A DNA stretch of 64,000 nt from Lachnospiraceae bacterium (GTDB lineage Bacteria; Bacillota; Clostridia; Lachnospirales; Lachnospiraceae): NCBI GenBank assembly GCA_024693135.1, contig JAILLN010000001.1:1-64000 (forward strand), written 5' to 3'. How positions within the stretch are numbered: the first letter of the stretch is position 1; every line of letters starts with the position of its first letter. The position numbers were made by a program, and so were the translations under genes. Positions 34,845 to 43,516 of this stretch are shown piece by piece. The notes beneath the pieces are model-generated. The model saw only the letters and a list, made by a program, of their open reading frames with translations, did not search any database and was not told the origin of the DNA.

Positions 34845-35952
34845 CGTACAATCTCCTATGTCTTTCTATATATTTTTCTTCGGTATAAAGGCTCCTGTAC
34901 CGGTTGTAGAAAAACTCCCGGTCTTTTTCAAGCTTCTCCGGGTTTTCCGCAAGCATTTTAACATAACGGACGCCTTTTTCAAAACCCTGCCGGTCGTACA
35001 GGTTTTCTTCCTTTCCGATCACCTCCGGAAGCCCTCCGGCCCTGCTTGAGACCACGGCACATTTCCGGCTCATGGCCTCAAGGGCCGCCTTGCCGAAGGA
35101 TTCAAAGCTGCTGGTCATCAAAAAGACATCCACGTCATAATAATAATCCGCCATCTGCTCCTGGGTATGATTCAGGTGGACCTCCAGGTTTCCTTCCCCC
35201 ACAGCCTCCCGGATCCCTTCCGTGATCTGCCTTACCTTCTCGTCGTCCCCCTTTTCAAAGGTAGACAGCACCAGATCCACACGGAAATCCAGGCCCGCTG
35301 TTTTAAGGGCCTTCACAAATTCCACCGCAAAGGGCCAGTCCTTTTCCACACAGATCCTGCCCGCAAGCCCCAGGGTGAATCCGGCATGCTTCCTGCCTCT
35401 CCTCCTTTGCTCATCGTAGCTGCCAAAAAGCTTATCATTGATGGTATTGGGGATCACGGAGATGGGACGGATCTTCGAGCCCTCCTCCCAGAGCCTCCGG
35501 TTGAAATCCGTGGTCGTAACCAGCATCCGGCTCCGCTTCAGCGCCGGCAGCATAAAGAAAAGGCTCCGCTTCCGGTATCCGAAAAAAAGCCCCCTGTCCG
35601 TATAGATATATGGCAGCTTTCCAAAAAACCGGCGGATGAATCCGTAGGTGATCAGAGATTCCGACATCTGGATATGGATAAGGGAATAGTCCCCCTCCTG
35701 AAGGTATTTCTTAAAATACCGGATCCTCTTCCATAAATTGGGGATCCTCTTTTCGCCCATGGGATAAGTCAGGATCCGGAAAGCATAATCTTCCTTCCTG
35801 CGGCTTAAAAGCTCCGGGCAGATGACCACCGGCTCATATCCATATTCGGGATGGGCGGACAGGCCCTCGCAGATGCTCAAGGTGGACATCTGCGCTCCCC
35901 CCGGCAGATCGATGGGATACTCCAGGAGATAAACCACCTTTTTAAGAGCCAT
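34831..35952 (-). CDS. Family 4 glycosyltransferase (GT-B)
   Basis: A 373-residue GT4-type enzyme. The acceptor-binding start is LLEYPIDLPGGAQMSTL; the nucleotide-sugar part has GLAGRICVEKDWPFAVEF, then SSFESFGKAALEAMSRKCAVV with the conserved E-x7-E. Cytoplasmic, adds one sugar to the growing lipid-linked unit. Its 42-base upstream gap holds the second copy of the leader repeat, with GAGGAGG before the ATG. Confidence 0.88.
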   Translation of the reverse strand: MALKKVVYLLEYPIDLPGGAQMSTLSICEGLSAHPEYGYEPVVICPELLSRRKEDYAFRILTYPMGEKRIPNLWKRIRYFKKYLQEGDYSLIHIQMSESLITYGFIRRFFGKLPYIYTDRGLFFGYRKRSLFFMLPALKRSRMLVTTTDFNRRLWEEGSKIRPISVIPNTINDKLFGSYDEQRRRGRKHAGFTLGLAGRICVEKDWPFAVEFVKALKTAGLDFRVDLVLSTFEKGDDEKVRQITEGIREAVGEGNLEVHLNHTQEQMADYYYDVDVFLMTSSFESFGKAALEAMSRKCAVVSSRAGGLPEVIGKEENLYDRQGFEKGVRYVKMLAENPEKLEKDREFFYNRYRSLYTEEKYIERHRRLYDEII

Positions 35953-35954
35953 GC

Positions 35955-35990
35955 TTCCTCCTCGATAAACGCATGCTTATATCTGACCTA
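35955..35990 (-). repeat. Copy 2 of the 35-bp leader repeat
   Basis: Read on the minus strand: GTCAGATATAA, two bases, ATGCGTTTAT, then GAGGAGGA and the ATG of the GT4 gene at 35952. It nearly equals 11301-11335. It fills almost the whole gap between two operon genes. Confidence 0.7.
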
Positions 35991-35994
35991 CTAT

Positions 35995-37167
35995 TCAGCT
36001 CCTATACCAGCCTTCCTTCATCTCCTGCGCATAACTTAAGGGACCCTCCTCAAAAAAGAAATGCTCTCCGGAAAGAAGCCGTTCCGACACGGCAAGAAGG
36101 CGTTTTGCGGCCTCTTCGGGATTCCAGTGCCTTTGCATATTGTCATAGGCATTTTGGCCCAAACGGCGGGCTTCCTCGGGAGCATGCAGGAGGATCATGA
36201 GCTTTTCGGCAAGATCTGCGGCATTTCCACTTTCAAAGACAAGCCCCGTCTTCCCCTCCCTGATGAGAAACGGGGTCGCCCCGGCCTTGGAAGTGGCAAT
36301 GACGGCCAGCCCTGCCGAAAGCGCCTCATAAATGACAGACCCCCATCCCTCCAGCTTATTGCTGGTGCAGACAAAGATATCCGCCTCTTCCATTTCCCGC
36401 CGGGTGTCTTCCGGGCTTAAGAATCCGGTGAAGGAAGCCACATCCGAAAGCCTCAGCTTTTTTACCAGGCCCTTCAGCCTCTTTTCTTCCTCTCCATCTC
36501 CCACAAACCTCAGTTCAAAATCTGCTCCGTTATCCCTGCAGCTTTTTGCCGCCCGGATCAAAAGATCTGCCCTTTTCAGCTTGAGAAATCTCCCGGCCCA
36601 CAGGATCCTGGCCTTATCATGCCCTGCCCTTGATTGTTGAAGCTCCTCAAAGCTCTTTTCCTCTGCTTTGGGAAAGTAGCCGAATTTATAGCATTTCCCG
36701 ATATAGGAATGCAGAAACCGGTAATCCGAAGACACGAAGGCTCCCGCTGCCAGAATGTAAAGCTCCTTCTTCCGCTTGCTGATATGATTGACTACAAATT
36801 TCTTTGCCAGCCTCGGAATGAAGATCTTGAACCTTCCCTCCTTCAGGGGGCGCTCTGAATACCGGAAGGTCAGCCGGTTTTCTTCCATCCTTCTGCTGAT
36901 CAGCTCCTCCGGTGCTGTGCCGATGATCACGACATCGCTTGACAGGGCCAGCTCGAAGGCCTTCTTCCTCTCTTCTTCCCCCCTATGGCTTTTCAGCACA
37001 TAGGAAGGGATGTCTTCCTTCCCCCATCCCATGCGGCTGCGGAATTCCTCCATCGGCTCCGTTTCCACAAAGGTGAACCCCTCTCCCAGAAGGCTTTCCA
37101 GGCTGTCGCAAAAAGCCTTTTGGTGGTGGTTGAAATAATTGGAATAAAATGTCAGTGTCTTGATCAT
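35995..37167 (-). CDS. Family 4 glycosyltransferase (GT-B)
   Basis: A 390-residue GT4-like enzyme. The start YSNYFNHHQKAFCDSLESLL is unusual for the family, but the C-terminal half is standard: ILWAGRFLKLKRADLLIRAA, LRFVGDGEEEKRLK, and STSNKLEGWGSVIYEALSAG-type (CTSNKLEGWGSVIYEAL) sugar-nucleotide site. Cytoplasmic transferase for one linkage of the repeat unit. Three bases separate it from the GT2 gene before it. Confidence 0.85.
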   Translation of the reverse strand: MIKTLTFYSNYFNHHQKAFCDSLESLLGEGFTFVETEPMEEFRSRMGWGKEDIPSYVLKSHRGEEERKKAFELALSSDVVIIGTAPEELISRRMEENRLTFRYSERPLKEGRFKIFIPRLAKKFVVNHISKRKKELYILAAGAFVSSDYRFLHSYIGKCYKFGYFPKAEEKSFEELQQSRAGHDKARILWAGRFLKLKRADLLIRAAKSCRDNGADFELRFVGDGEEEKRLKGLVKKLRLSDVASFTGFLSPEDTRREMEEADIFVCTSNKLEGWGSVIYEALSAGLAVIATSKAGATPFLIREGKTGLVFESGNAADLAEKLMILLHAPEEARRLGQNAYDNMQRHWNPEEAAKRLLAVSERLLSGEHFFFEEGPLSYAQEMKEGWYRS

Positions 37168-37170
37168 GAT

Positions 37171-37926
37171 TTATCCGAATTTCGCTCCCAGATATTTGAC
37201 CAGCTCAAAGGATATGCATTCCAAAAAATACAGCCGGCTGTAGCCATTCTGCCGGTAGATCCGGTATCTGCGCATGACCCTCTCCGGCACCTGCCTTAAA
37301 GGAATGCTGCTGCTGACTCCCCCCATGGTAAACTCCGCCAATACCTCATGGACCACCGCTATGGGATAGCCTGCCTTTTTGACCCGGAAGTAAAAGTCCA
37401 TGTCATCGCTGATATTTTCACAGCGGTACTGAAACCTCTCATATACATCCCGCCTCACAAACTGGGTGGGATGGTTCCAGTCCCGGCTGGTGGTATAAGC
37501 CCGGAGCCTGGCTTTCTTTACAAAGGTCTTTCCGGAGGGCAGCACCATCCGGATATCCGCATAAGCCAGGGCAAAGGGGCTTTTCCGGTATTCCCGGCAC
37601 ATGGCCTCCACTGCCGGCTTCTCGTAGATATCATCGCTGTTCAGGATCCCGATGAGCGTCCCGGAGGCCTTTTTGATCCCCTTATTCATGGCATCATATA
37701 TGCCCCTGTCCGGCTCGGAATAGATCCTGAAATCGATCCCCGCATCCTTGAATTCACTCCTGAGTCCTTCGCAGACCGAAACCGTCCCATCCTCCGATGC
37801 CCCGTCGATGATCAGGTATTCCTTCGGCTTTACGGTCTGAGAAAGCACCGACCTTAAGGTCCGTTCGATGGTCTTCTCGCTGTTTCTGCAGACCGTGATG
37901 ATGCTGACCGTAACCTCTCCATCCAT
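37171..37926 (-). CDS. Family 2 glycosyltransferase
   Basis: A 251-residue GT2 enzyme of the short WcaA-like type: VSIITVCRNSEKTIERTLRS at the start, IDGASEDGT as the nucleotide-binding motif, and GILNSDDIY as the DXD-like metal motif. A C-terminal RxxxW-type region follows (TSRDWNHPTQFVRRDVYE). It lies four bases after the phosphoglycosyl transferase gene and may add the second sugar of this pathway; the order is inferred from position. Confidence 0.88.
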   Translation of the reverse strand: MDGEVTVSIITVCRNSEKTIERTLRSVLSQTVKPKEYLIIDGASEDGTVSVCEGLRSEFKDAGIDFRIYSEPDRGIYDAMNKGIKKASGTLIGILNSDDIYEKPAVEAMCREYRKSPFALAYADIRMVLPSGKTFVKKARLRAYTTSRDWNHPTQFVRRDVYERFQYRCENISDDMDFYFRVKKAGYPIAVVHEVLAEFTMGGVSSSIPLRQVPERVMRRYRIYRQNGYSRLYFLECISFELVKYLGAKFG

Positions 37927-37930
37927 CCGC

Positions 37931-39265
37931 CTAAAACCCTTCCGTCGATTCCTCTGCCGTAAAGAGCACGGTCAGGGTCTGAAGCAGGATCCGGATGTCT
38001 GTCATGATGCTGAAGCTTTCGATATACATGAGATCCAGCATCAGCTTATCCCTGGAGGAGGTATTGTATTTCCCCACCACCTGGGCATAGCCGGTAAGCC
38101 CCGCCTTGACCCTTAACCGATACTCGAATTCCGGCAGCTCCTTCGTATATTCCCTAACATTTTCAAGCATTTCAGGCCTTGGGCCGACCAGAGACATCTC
38201 TCCCCGGATGATATTGATCAGCTGCGGAAGCTCATCGATCCGGTATTTCCGAAGGATCCTTCCCACCGGGGTGATCCTGTCGTCGTCCTTTGTCACGGAC
38301 CGGTTTTCGATATTCTCCTGCATGGTGCGGAATTTATAGATCCGGAAGGATCTCCCCCGGATCGTAGCCCTCTCCTGGGTAAAAAAGACCGTCCCCCCGT
38401 CCTGCTTTTTAATGGCAATGGCGCTGACTAAGAGAATGGGGCTTGTAAGGATCAAAAGCAGCCCGGAGATCACGATATCCATCAACCGCTTGATGACCCT
38501 CTGCTCAAAGGTCTTGCCCTCAAAGCCGCTGCAGTAAAAAGGCAGGTCTGAAAACATGATCTGCTCGGAATTATGGATCAGGATGTCCTCGATATCGGGG
38601 AAGCAGTATACGCTGATCCTCCTGCGGTAGCATAGATCCACGATCCCCGCTCTGCTGTCCCGGGGTACGTCATATAAAAAAACCGCATCCGACCGGCTGA
38701 TCTTTTCCGTAAGGGCAGGATCTCCGGGAAGAGCGCGGTCCAGGATGGCATAACGCCTGTGGAATATCCCCACCGCCTTTTCGACGCTGGCAAGCTCCTC
38801 CTCCTTCCCTGCGATCACCAGAGTCTTTTCCGGCTCCGTCACGTAAAAGAAAAACCGGTTGCCCAGATGAGTCAGGACAGAAACAAGGATGACCTGCAGC
38901 AGCATGGAAAGGACAAGAAATCCCAGAGAGATCGGACGGAACAGCCGCCCGTTCTCGTCATTTGTATTCATGATGAGCAGCACCATATACGTGATGATGT
39001 CATCCAGTACCGTGGCCAGTGAGAGGGATATCACGATGGGCCGGCTTTTTCTGACGCCCACATCAAAGCCGCCATAGGTCCTCGCCATGAAAAAGCCGAA
39101 CAGTACATAGGTGAAGGCCATGACCACTGAAGTACGGCTGAGCTCCAGGACCTGCCAGTTGTCTATGCCAAGGAGTCCAAAGAGTATGGCCATGCACCCC
39201 AGATACAGGACGAGAGCCATCAGCGCGATGATGCTGTTTTTAAACCGAATGCAGAATTTCCTCAT
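37931..39265 (-). CDS. Polyprenyl-phosphate sugar-1-phosphate transferase (long, WbaP/WcaJ type)
   Basis: About 444 residues. Four or five N-terminal membrane helices and a Rossmann-like middle region (TLVIAGKEEELASVEKAV) precede the bacterial sugar-transferase domain with KRLMDIVISGLLLILTSPIL, IYKFRTM, and DELPQLINIIRGEMSLVGPR. Such enzymes start a repeat unit by putting a sugar phosphate on undecaprenyl phosphate. The longest frame begins 31 codons earlier, inside the GT4 gene; the ATG at 39265 just before the first helix is more likely. It is the second initiating enzyme of the locus. Confidence 0.85.
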   Translation of the reverse strand: MRKFCIRFKNSIIALMALVLYLGCMAILFGLLGIDNWQVLELSRTSVVMAFTYVLFGFFMARTYGGFDVGVRKSRPIVISLSLATVLDDIITYMVLLIMNTNDENGRLFRPISLGFLVLSMLLQVILVSVLTHLGNRFFFYVTEPEKTLVIAGKEEELASVEKAVGIFHRRYAILDRALPGDPALTEKISRSDAVFLYDVPRDSRAGIVDLCYRRRISVYCFPDIEDILIHNSEQIMFSDLPFYCSGFEGKTFEQRVIKRLMDIVISGLLLILTSPILLVSAIAIKKQDGGTVFFTQERATIRGRSFRIYKFRTMQENIENRSVTKDDDRITPVGRILRKYRIDELPQLINIIRGEMSLVGPRPEMLENVREYTKELPEFEYRLRVKAGLTGYAQVVGKYNTSSRDKLMLDLMYIESFSIMTDIRILLQTLTVLFTAEESTEGF

Positions 39266-40454
39266 ATTTTGCCATATACTCCCGGAACCGGAGATTTCTG
39301 TCGTATTCCTTTGCCCGGCTGAGACATTCCCCGGATAGATCCTGCCCCTTCCGGCCAAACCGGGTTATGGAAGAAAGGACGGCATCCAGATCGTCCACCT
39401 CCAAAACCTCTCCCGTGGAATGGGTCACGGACTCCGGGCTTCCTCCCGCACGATATGTGATGACCGGGGTTCCGCAGGCAAGGGCCTCCAGATTGGTGGT
39501 GGGAAAGGTATCCTCCCTGGTCAGATTGACATACTGGTCTGCCAAAGTATACCACATTGCCATTTCCGAAACGCTGTCTGTCTTTTCCATTCCGATGATC
39601 TTTGAAGGGATCCGGGCCAGCTGCTTTTTTTTCAGTCCGATCATGACGATGGCATAGCCTTCCGGAAGCCTTTCGGCAAGGCTTATGAAATCGTCAAGGC
39701 CCTTCCGCTCCCTCCAGGGATTTGCCACGCCCAGAAGCACGGTTTTCCCCTGAAGCCCATAGCGTTCCCGCAGGTCGGAGGCTGTAGGCCGGAATTGGTC
39801 CAGATCGATCCCCGTAGGGATCACGGTGGCCGGATAGTCCTTCAGAAATGAACGGGACACCTGCTTCTTAAGCCATTCCGAGGGCGTTACCAGCTGAAGC
39901 TTTTCGATTCCCGTAAACAGGTTTTTTTTGAGCCTGTAATTCGAGGCAGATGCATCCGCAAAGAAGGATCTGGGGTATTCCCGAAGCTGGGGGCAGTCAT
40001 GGCACTGCTTCATCCACCGGGTGCATTTCACATATTCATAATGCGTACAATGGCCGGTAAAAGACCAGCAGTCATGCAATGTCCAAAGCACCGGCCTCCC
40101 ATATTCCCTTAAAAAGCGGAACAGGATGGGGATATTCAGATAATAGCCGTGCACATTATGCAGATGGATGAGATCCGGGGCATATTCCCTGATCCGCCGG
40201 ACCAGCTTCTTCGTGGCGTGGGAGGAATAAAGCCCATGCCGGTCGGTCAGCCGGCTTAAGGCTCCGTGCAGGTATACTCCAGGATCATTCCCGATCCGGT
40301 AAGATAAGGCTCCCCCCTGAAAGCTTTTCCTGCCATAGCAGATGAGGCTCTCATTTCCCTCCTCTTGAAGCATTGCGGCAAGGCCCGTAAGGATCCTGCC
40401 AGTGCTCCCGGTACCCGCTATGGAATTGAGAAGCAGTATCTTTTTATTCTTCAT
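39240..40454 (-). CDS. Family 4 glycosyltransferase (GT-B)
   Basis: A 404-residue GT4 protein. Motifs: LLNSIAGTGSTGRILTGLA at the start, LIHLHNVHGYYLNIPILF, WTLHDCWSFTGHC, and the donor site TFPTTNLEALACGTPVITY. The WTLHDCWSFTGHC block, followed by a Cys-rich segment (CTRWMKQCHDCPQL), marks a widespread exopolysaccharide GT4 group. It overlaps the start of the phosphoglycosyl transferase by some 26 bases and the end of the CMP-sugar gene by 11. Confidence 0.87.
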   Translation of the reverse strand: MKNKKILLLNSIAGTGSTGRILTGLAAMLQEEGNESLICYGRKSFQGGALSYRIGNDPGVYLHGALSRLTDRHGLYSSHATKKLVRRIREYAPDLIHLHNVHGYYLNIPILFRFLREYGRPVLWTLHDCWSFTGHCTHYEYVKCTRWMKQCHDCPQLREYPRSFFADASASNYRLKKNLFTGIEKLQLVTPSEWLKKQVSRSFLKDYPATVIPTGIDLDQFRPTASDLRERYGLQGKTVLLGVANPWRERKGLDDFISLAERLPEGYAIVMIGLKKKQLARIPSKIIGMEKTDSVSEMAMWYTLADQYVNLTREDTFPTTNLEALACGTPVITYRAGGSPESVTHSTGEVLEVDDLDAVLSSITRFGRKGQDLSGECLSRAKEYDRNLRFREYMAKYEEILHSV

Positions 40455-42081
40455 TCAATATCAGCTTGATGACCCTTTCCTGACCCTTTTCGAATTCCTT
40501 GGAAAGCTGCAGATCCCGCATCTCCTGCCTCACCCTCGGCACCTCCGCCAGGTATTGGATCGTGCGGATGATGGTGATGGCGTCTGTTTCCGATCCGATG
40601 CCAAGATTGATGAAGCCGTTTCCCATCCCGGCAAAGACATGCTCCGCCTCTCTCTCATTCTGCGCCAGCACGATGGCGGGCACCCCCATGGAGGCCAGCT
40701 CGAATACCGTCCTTCCCTGGGATGTGATGCACAGATCCGCCTTCTTCATATATGCACTGACCCTCTTTGCATCATGATGCACATAAATATTATGCTCCGG
40801 ATCGTCTTTTATGTCTTCCTTATTGCCATATGCAAATCCCGTGAGGAAATGAAATTCGGCCTGCTTCATCTTCGGCTGCAGCACCTTGCAGATCTCATAC
40901 AGCTTGCCCGTCAGGTTGCTGGGGTCGGCCCCGCCGAACATGATCATGATGTTTTTGCACTCCGGGGAAAATTCCTTGGGGGATTCCTCCAGGAACTCGT
41001 CCCGTATGAAATAATAATCCGCGCCCTCATATACATTAGCCGGTTTGTTGGGGCGGTTCTCATACAGGGCATTGATCACGGCATCCGCATGCCAGGCGCC
41101 GGGTCCCATGTCCTCAAAATTAACGATCCTCCTGGTATAGCGGCGCTCCATTTTAACGAAGGCTTCCTCCGTATCCAGCACATCGTTGATCACGATATCC
41201 GGGGAGTATTCCTTCAGCACCTCTTCAAACTCCGCATCATCCGAGACGACCCGGAGCGGGAAATACGACTCCCGGAGCTTTTCGATCCCCATCCCGCTTT
41301 CCGCATCCGTCACAAAGAGCAGATCATGGCCGATGAGCTTATAAGCGATGGTAAGGCAGCGGTAGATATGGCCCATCCCAAGCTTCTGCTGTCCCACGCA
41401 GCGAAGCAGGATCTTTTTTCTTTTGAGGATGCTCTCCGCGGCGATCCAGTCCTCCTCCGTGTCGATGTCAATGGCCTCGGAGGCATCGGTTTCATAAACG
41501 GTGATCCTTTCCCCGATCCGGCTTTCCTTCGTCACCAGACTGCGGCGGGTAATAAGAAAGGCTCCTGTTTCCAGGTAATTGCTGGGAAGCTCCTGGGAAT
41601 TCAGCCTGCGTTCATAATTCTTCACGATGACCCCGTCCTTTTCCGACCAGGACAGATGTGGCTTATTGACGCAGCTGATCATGGTATCAAAATCCCCTGC
41701 CGTAAAGGCCTTCAGCGCCTCCCTCAGGGTTTCCGCCTTCAGGGTGGGGGATGTGGCCTGCATCGTGATCACAATGTCATATCTCCCGCCCGTTTCCGCC
41801 TCTTTTTTCGTCAATGCATCAAAAATGACCGGATCCAAGGTCACCCGGTCGGAAGACAGCGTCTCATCCCGCTCGATGACCTCCACCCCGAAGTTCTGGA
41901 CGATGCTTTTCACCTCTTCATCATCCGTGGAGACCACTACGTCTGCGCCTTCCTTCCCGGCAAGCGCCATGGCATTTTCCACGGAATATAGGATCAGGGG
42001 CTTTCCGTTCATGATCCTTACGTTTTTTCTTGGGATTCGTTTTGATCCGCCCCTGGCGGGGATCACAATGAGTGTCTTCAT
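40444..42081 (-). CDS. CMP-nonulosonate cytidylyltransferase fused to PseG-like UDP-sugar hydrolase
   Basis: A 545-residue two-domain protein. Residues 1-230 are a NeuA/PseF-type cytidylyltransferase: LIVIPARGGSKRIPRKN, TDDEEVKSIV and MQATSPTLKAETL. Residues about 235-545 are PseG-like: LGMGHIYRCLTIA with the conserved His of the active site, and MIMFGGADPSN and LASMGVPAIVLAQN of the donor half. So the release of UDP from the precursor sugar and the final CMP activation are in one chain, with NeuB encoded nearby for the step between. The ATG at 42081 has AGAGGAAAG before it; a longer frame from 42132 overlaps the flippase. Confidence 0.88.
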   Translation of the reverse strand: MKTLIVIPARGGSKRIPRKNVRIMNGKPLILYSVENAMALAGKEGADVVVSTDDEEVKSIVQNFGVEVIERDETLSSDRVTLDPVIFDALTKKEAETGGRYDIVITMQATSPTLKAETLREALKAFTAGDFDTMISCVNKPHLSWSEKDGVIVKNYERRLNSQELPSNYLETGAFLITRRSLVTKESRIGERITVYETDASEAIDIDTEEDWIAAESILKRKKILLRCVGQQKLGMGHIYRCLTIAYKLIGHDLLFVTDAESGMGIEKLRESYFPLRVVSDDAEFEEVLKEYSPDIVINDVLDTEEAFVKMERRYTRRIVNFEDMGPGAWHADAVINALYENRPNKPANVYEGADYYFIRDEFLEESPKEFSPECKNIMIMFGGADPSNLTGKLYEICKVLQPKMKQAEFHFLTGFAYGNKEDIKDDPEHNIYVHHDAKRVSAYMKKADLCITSQGRTVFELASMGVPAIVLAQNEREAEHVFAGMGNGFINLGIGSETDAITIIRTIQYLAEVPRVRQEMRDLQLSKEFEKGQERVIKLILNEE

Positions 42082-42091
42082 CTTTCCTCTT

Positions 42092-43516
42092 TCAAGCCTG
42101 CCGCTGATGGCGGTTTTTAAGCCAAAAAACAAGTTTCATTATATCATGTTTCCATAGAAAAACCAAAAATCCAAGCACCAAAAGCCCCATCCCAAGCCGG
42201 ATCAGGAACCGGTTATAGGCCAGGGTGAAAGCAAGCCCGGCAAGGATCGTAAGCAAGACCATGAGAAAATACTTCCCATTCTGATAAAGGGACTGCTTCA
42301 GGATCAGCCTGGTGCTCAGATAATGCAGGAGCATCAGGAGCAGGTATCCGGCCAGGGTCGTATAGGCCGCCACGATATATCCATATCTCGGGATGAAGAT
42401 GGCATTCAGTCCCAGGTTGGCAAGAGCCGCCACAATGGAATTCCCTGCGATCAGGGCCGTCTTCTTTTCAAAAAGCTCCTGGTTCACGTAGTTCGTATAG
42501 AAATACTGGCAGAGGGTTCCCAGGGCAACGGGGGGCACCACCCACATGCAGTCCCAATAGGTCTTATTGGGATAAAGGAGCTTCACCGCCTCCGGCGCCG
42601 CCGCGATGAAAGCCAGGGTCAGAAAACAGCCGCCCTTCATCAGCAGCATGTTCTTCTCCCGGATCGCTTCCCTGTCCCCTTCCGACAGGCGCTCGTTAAA
42701 CCAGGGAAGCCAGGCCTGCCCTATGGCGTTTGTGATAAACATAAGGAGGGTTCCGATGGTATAGCCCGAGGTATAAAGCCCCACTTCCGCATTGGTGCAG
42801 ATATTCTGGATCATGGAGGTATCGATCCTGGCCAAAGCGATCATGGCAAGCCCATGGGGGATCATGGGAAGTCCGATCTTTAAGGCATAGCTCCAGTATT
42901 CCTTCCGGAAGAGGATCCTCCCCTTCCTCAGGATATTGGCATAGCACCATAGTCCCACCAGGGCGGAAGGAATGACCGTACCCAGGATCTTTGCCAGCCC
43001 CTTTGTCTCCGGCATATTAAGGATCAGGGCTACGGAAAGGATCACCGTGGAAACCGTGATGATCACCGAGATCGCGATATTTTCCCGGTACCGGTACTCA
43101 AAACGGTATTTGTACTGCATATAATCAATGGACGGATAAATGACAAGATAGGCAAAAAGCAGGAAGATGACAAAACGGTCATAGGTCAGCATGCCCTCCT
43201 TCGGCATGAAGAGCATGACCAGGCCGAGGACTATCAGGCCAAACAGGCTGGATAATGTCTGTATGGCAGACATATATCCGTCAAATTCATCCGGATAATC
43301 GATCTTTGCCCGGCCCACACTATAGATCAGGCAGAGACAGGTCACCACGGTAAAAAGAGAGACATAATTATTAAAGCCGTTGGCATAGCCGGCCTCGGAG
43401 GTGGAAAGGAGCATCGAATAAACCGGTGCCGTGATGATCCCCACGGCCCGGAGCATTACGTTGGAGATCACATACCAGATCCCGGACCGGACTGCTTTTT
43501 CGGAATTATCTGCCAT
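42092..43516 (-). CDS. Oligosaccharide flippase (Wzx-like), first half of the locus
   Basis: A 474-residue polytopic membrane protein of the MOP superfamily (starts IWYVISNVMLRAVGIITAPVYS). It is a paralogue of the truncated flippase at the left edge. It lies between NeuB and the CMP-sugar gene, with 11-base overlap to NeuB and 10 bases to the next start, so it is likely the exporter of the nonulosonate-containing unit. Confidence 0.9.
   Translation of the reverse strand: MADNSEKAVRSGIWYVISNVMLRAVGIITAPVYSMLLSTSEAGYANGFNNYVSLFTVVTCLCLIYSVGRAKIDYPDEFDGYMSAIQTLSSLFGLIVLGLVMLFMPKEGMLTYDRFVIFLLFAYLVIYPSIDYMQYKYRFEYRYRENIAISVIITVSTVILSVALILNMPETKGLAKILGTVIPSALVGLWCYANILRKGRILFRKEYWSYALKIGLPMIPHGLAMIALARIDTSMIQNICTNAEVGLYTSGYTIGTLLMFITNAIGQAWLPWFNERLSEGDREAIREKNMLLMKGGCFLTLAFIAAAPEAVKLLYPNKTYWDCMWVVPPVALGTLCQYFYTNYVNQELFEKKTALIAGNSIVAALANLGLNAIFIPRYGYIVAAYTTLAGYLLLMLLHYLSTRLILKQSLYQNGKYFLMVLLTILAGLAFTLAYNRFLIRLGMGLLVLGFLVFLWKHDIMKLVFWLKNRHQRQA

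Noticed and set aside
40402-41991. 529-codon plus-strand frame
   Set aside because: Antisense to the CMP-transferase/PseG gene, whose motifs are clear. No ribosome site.
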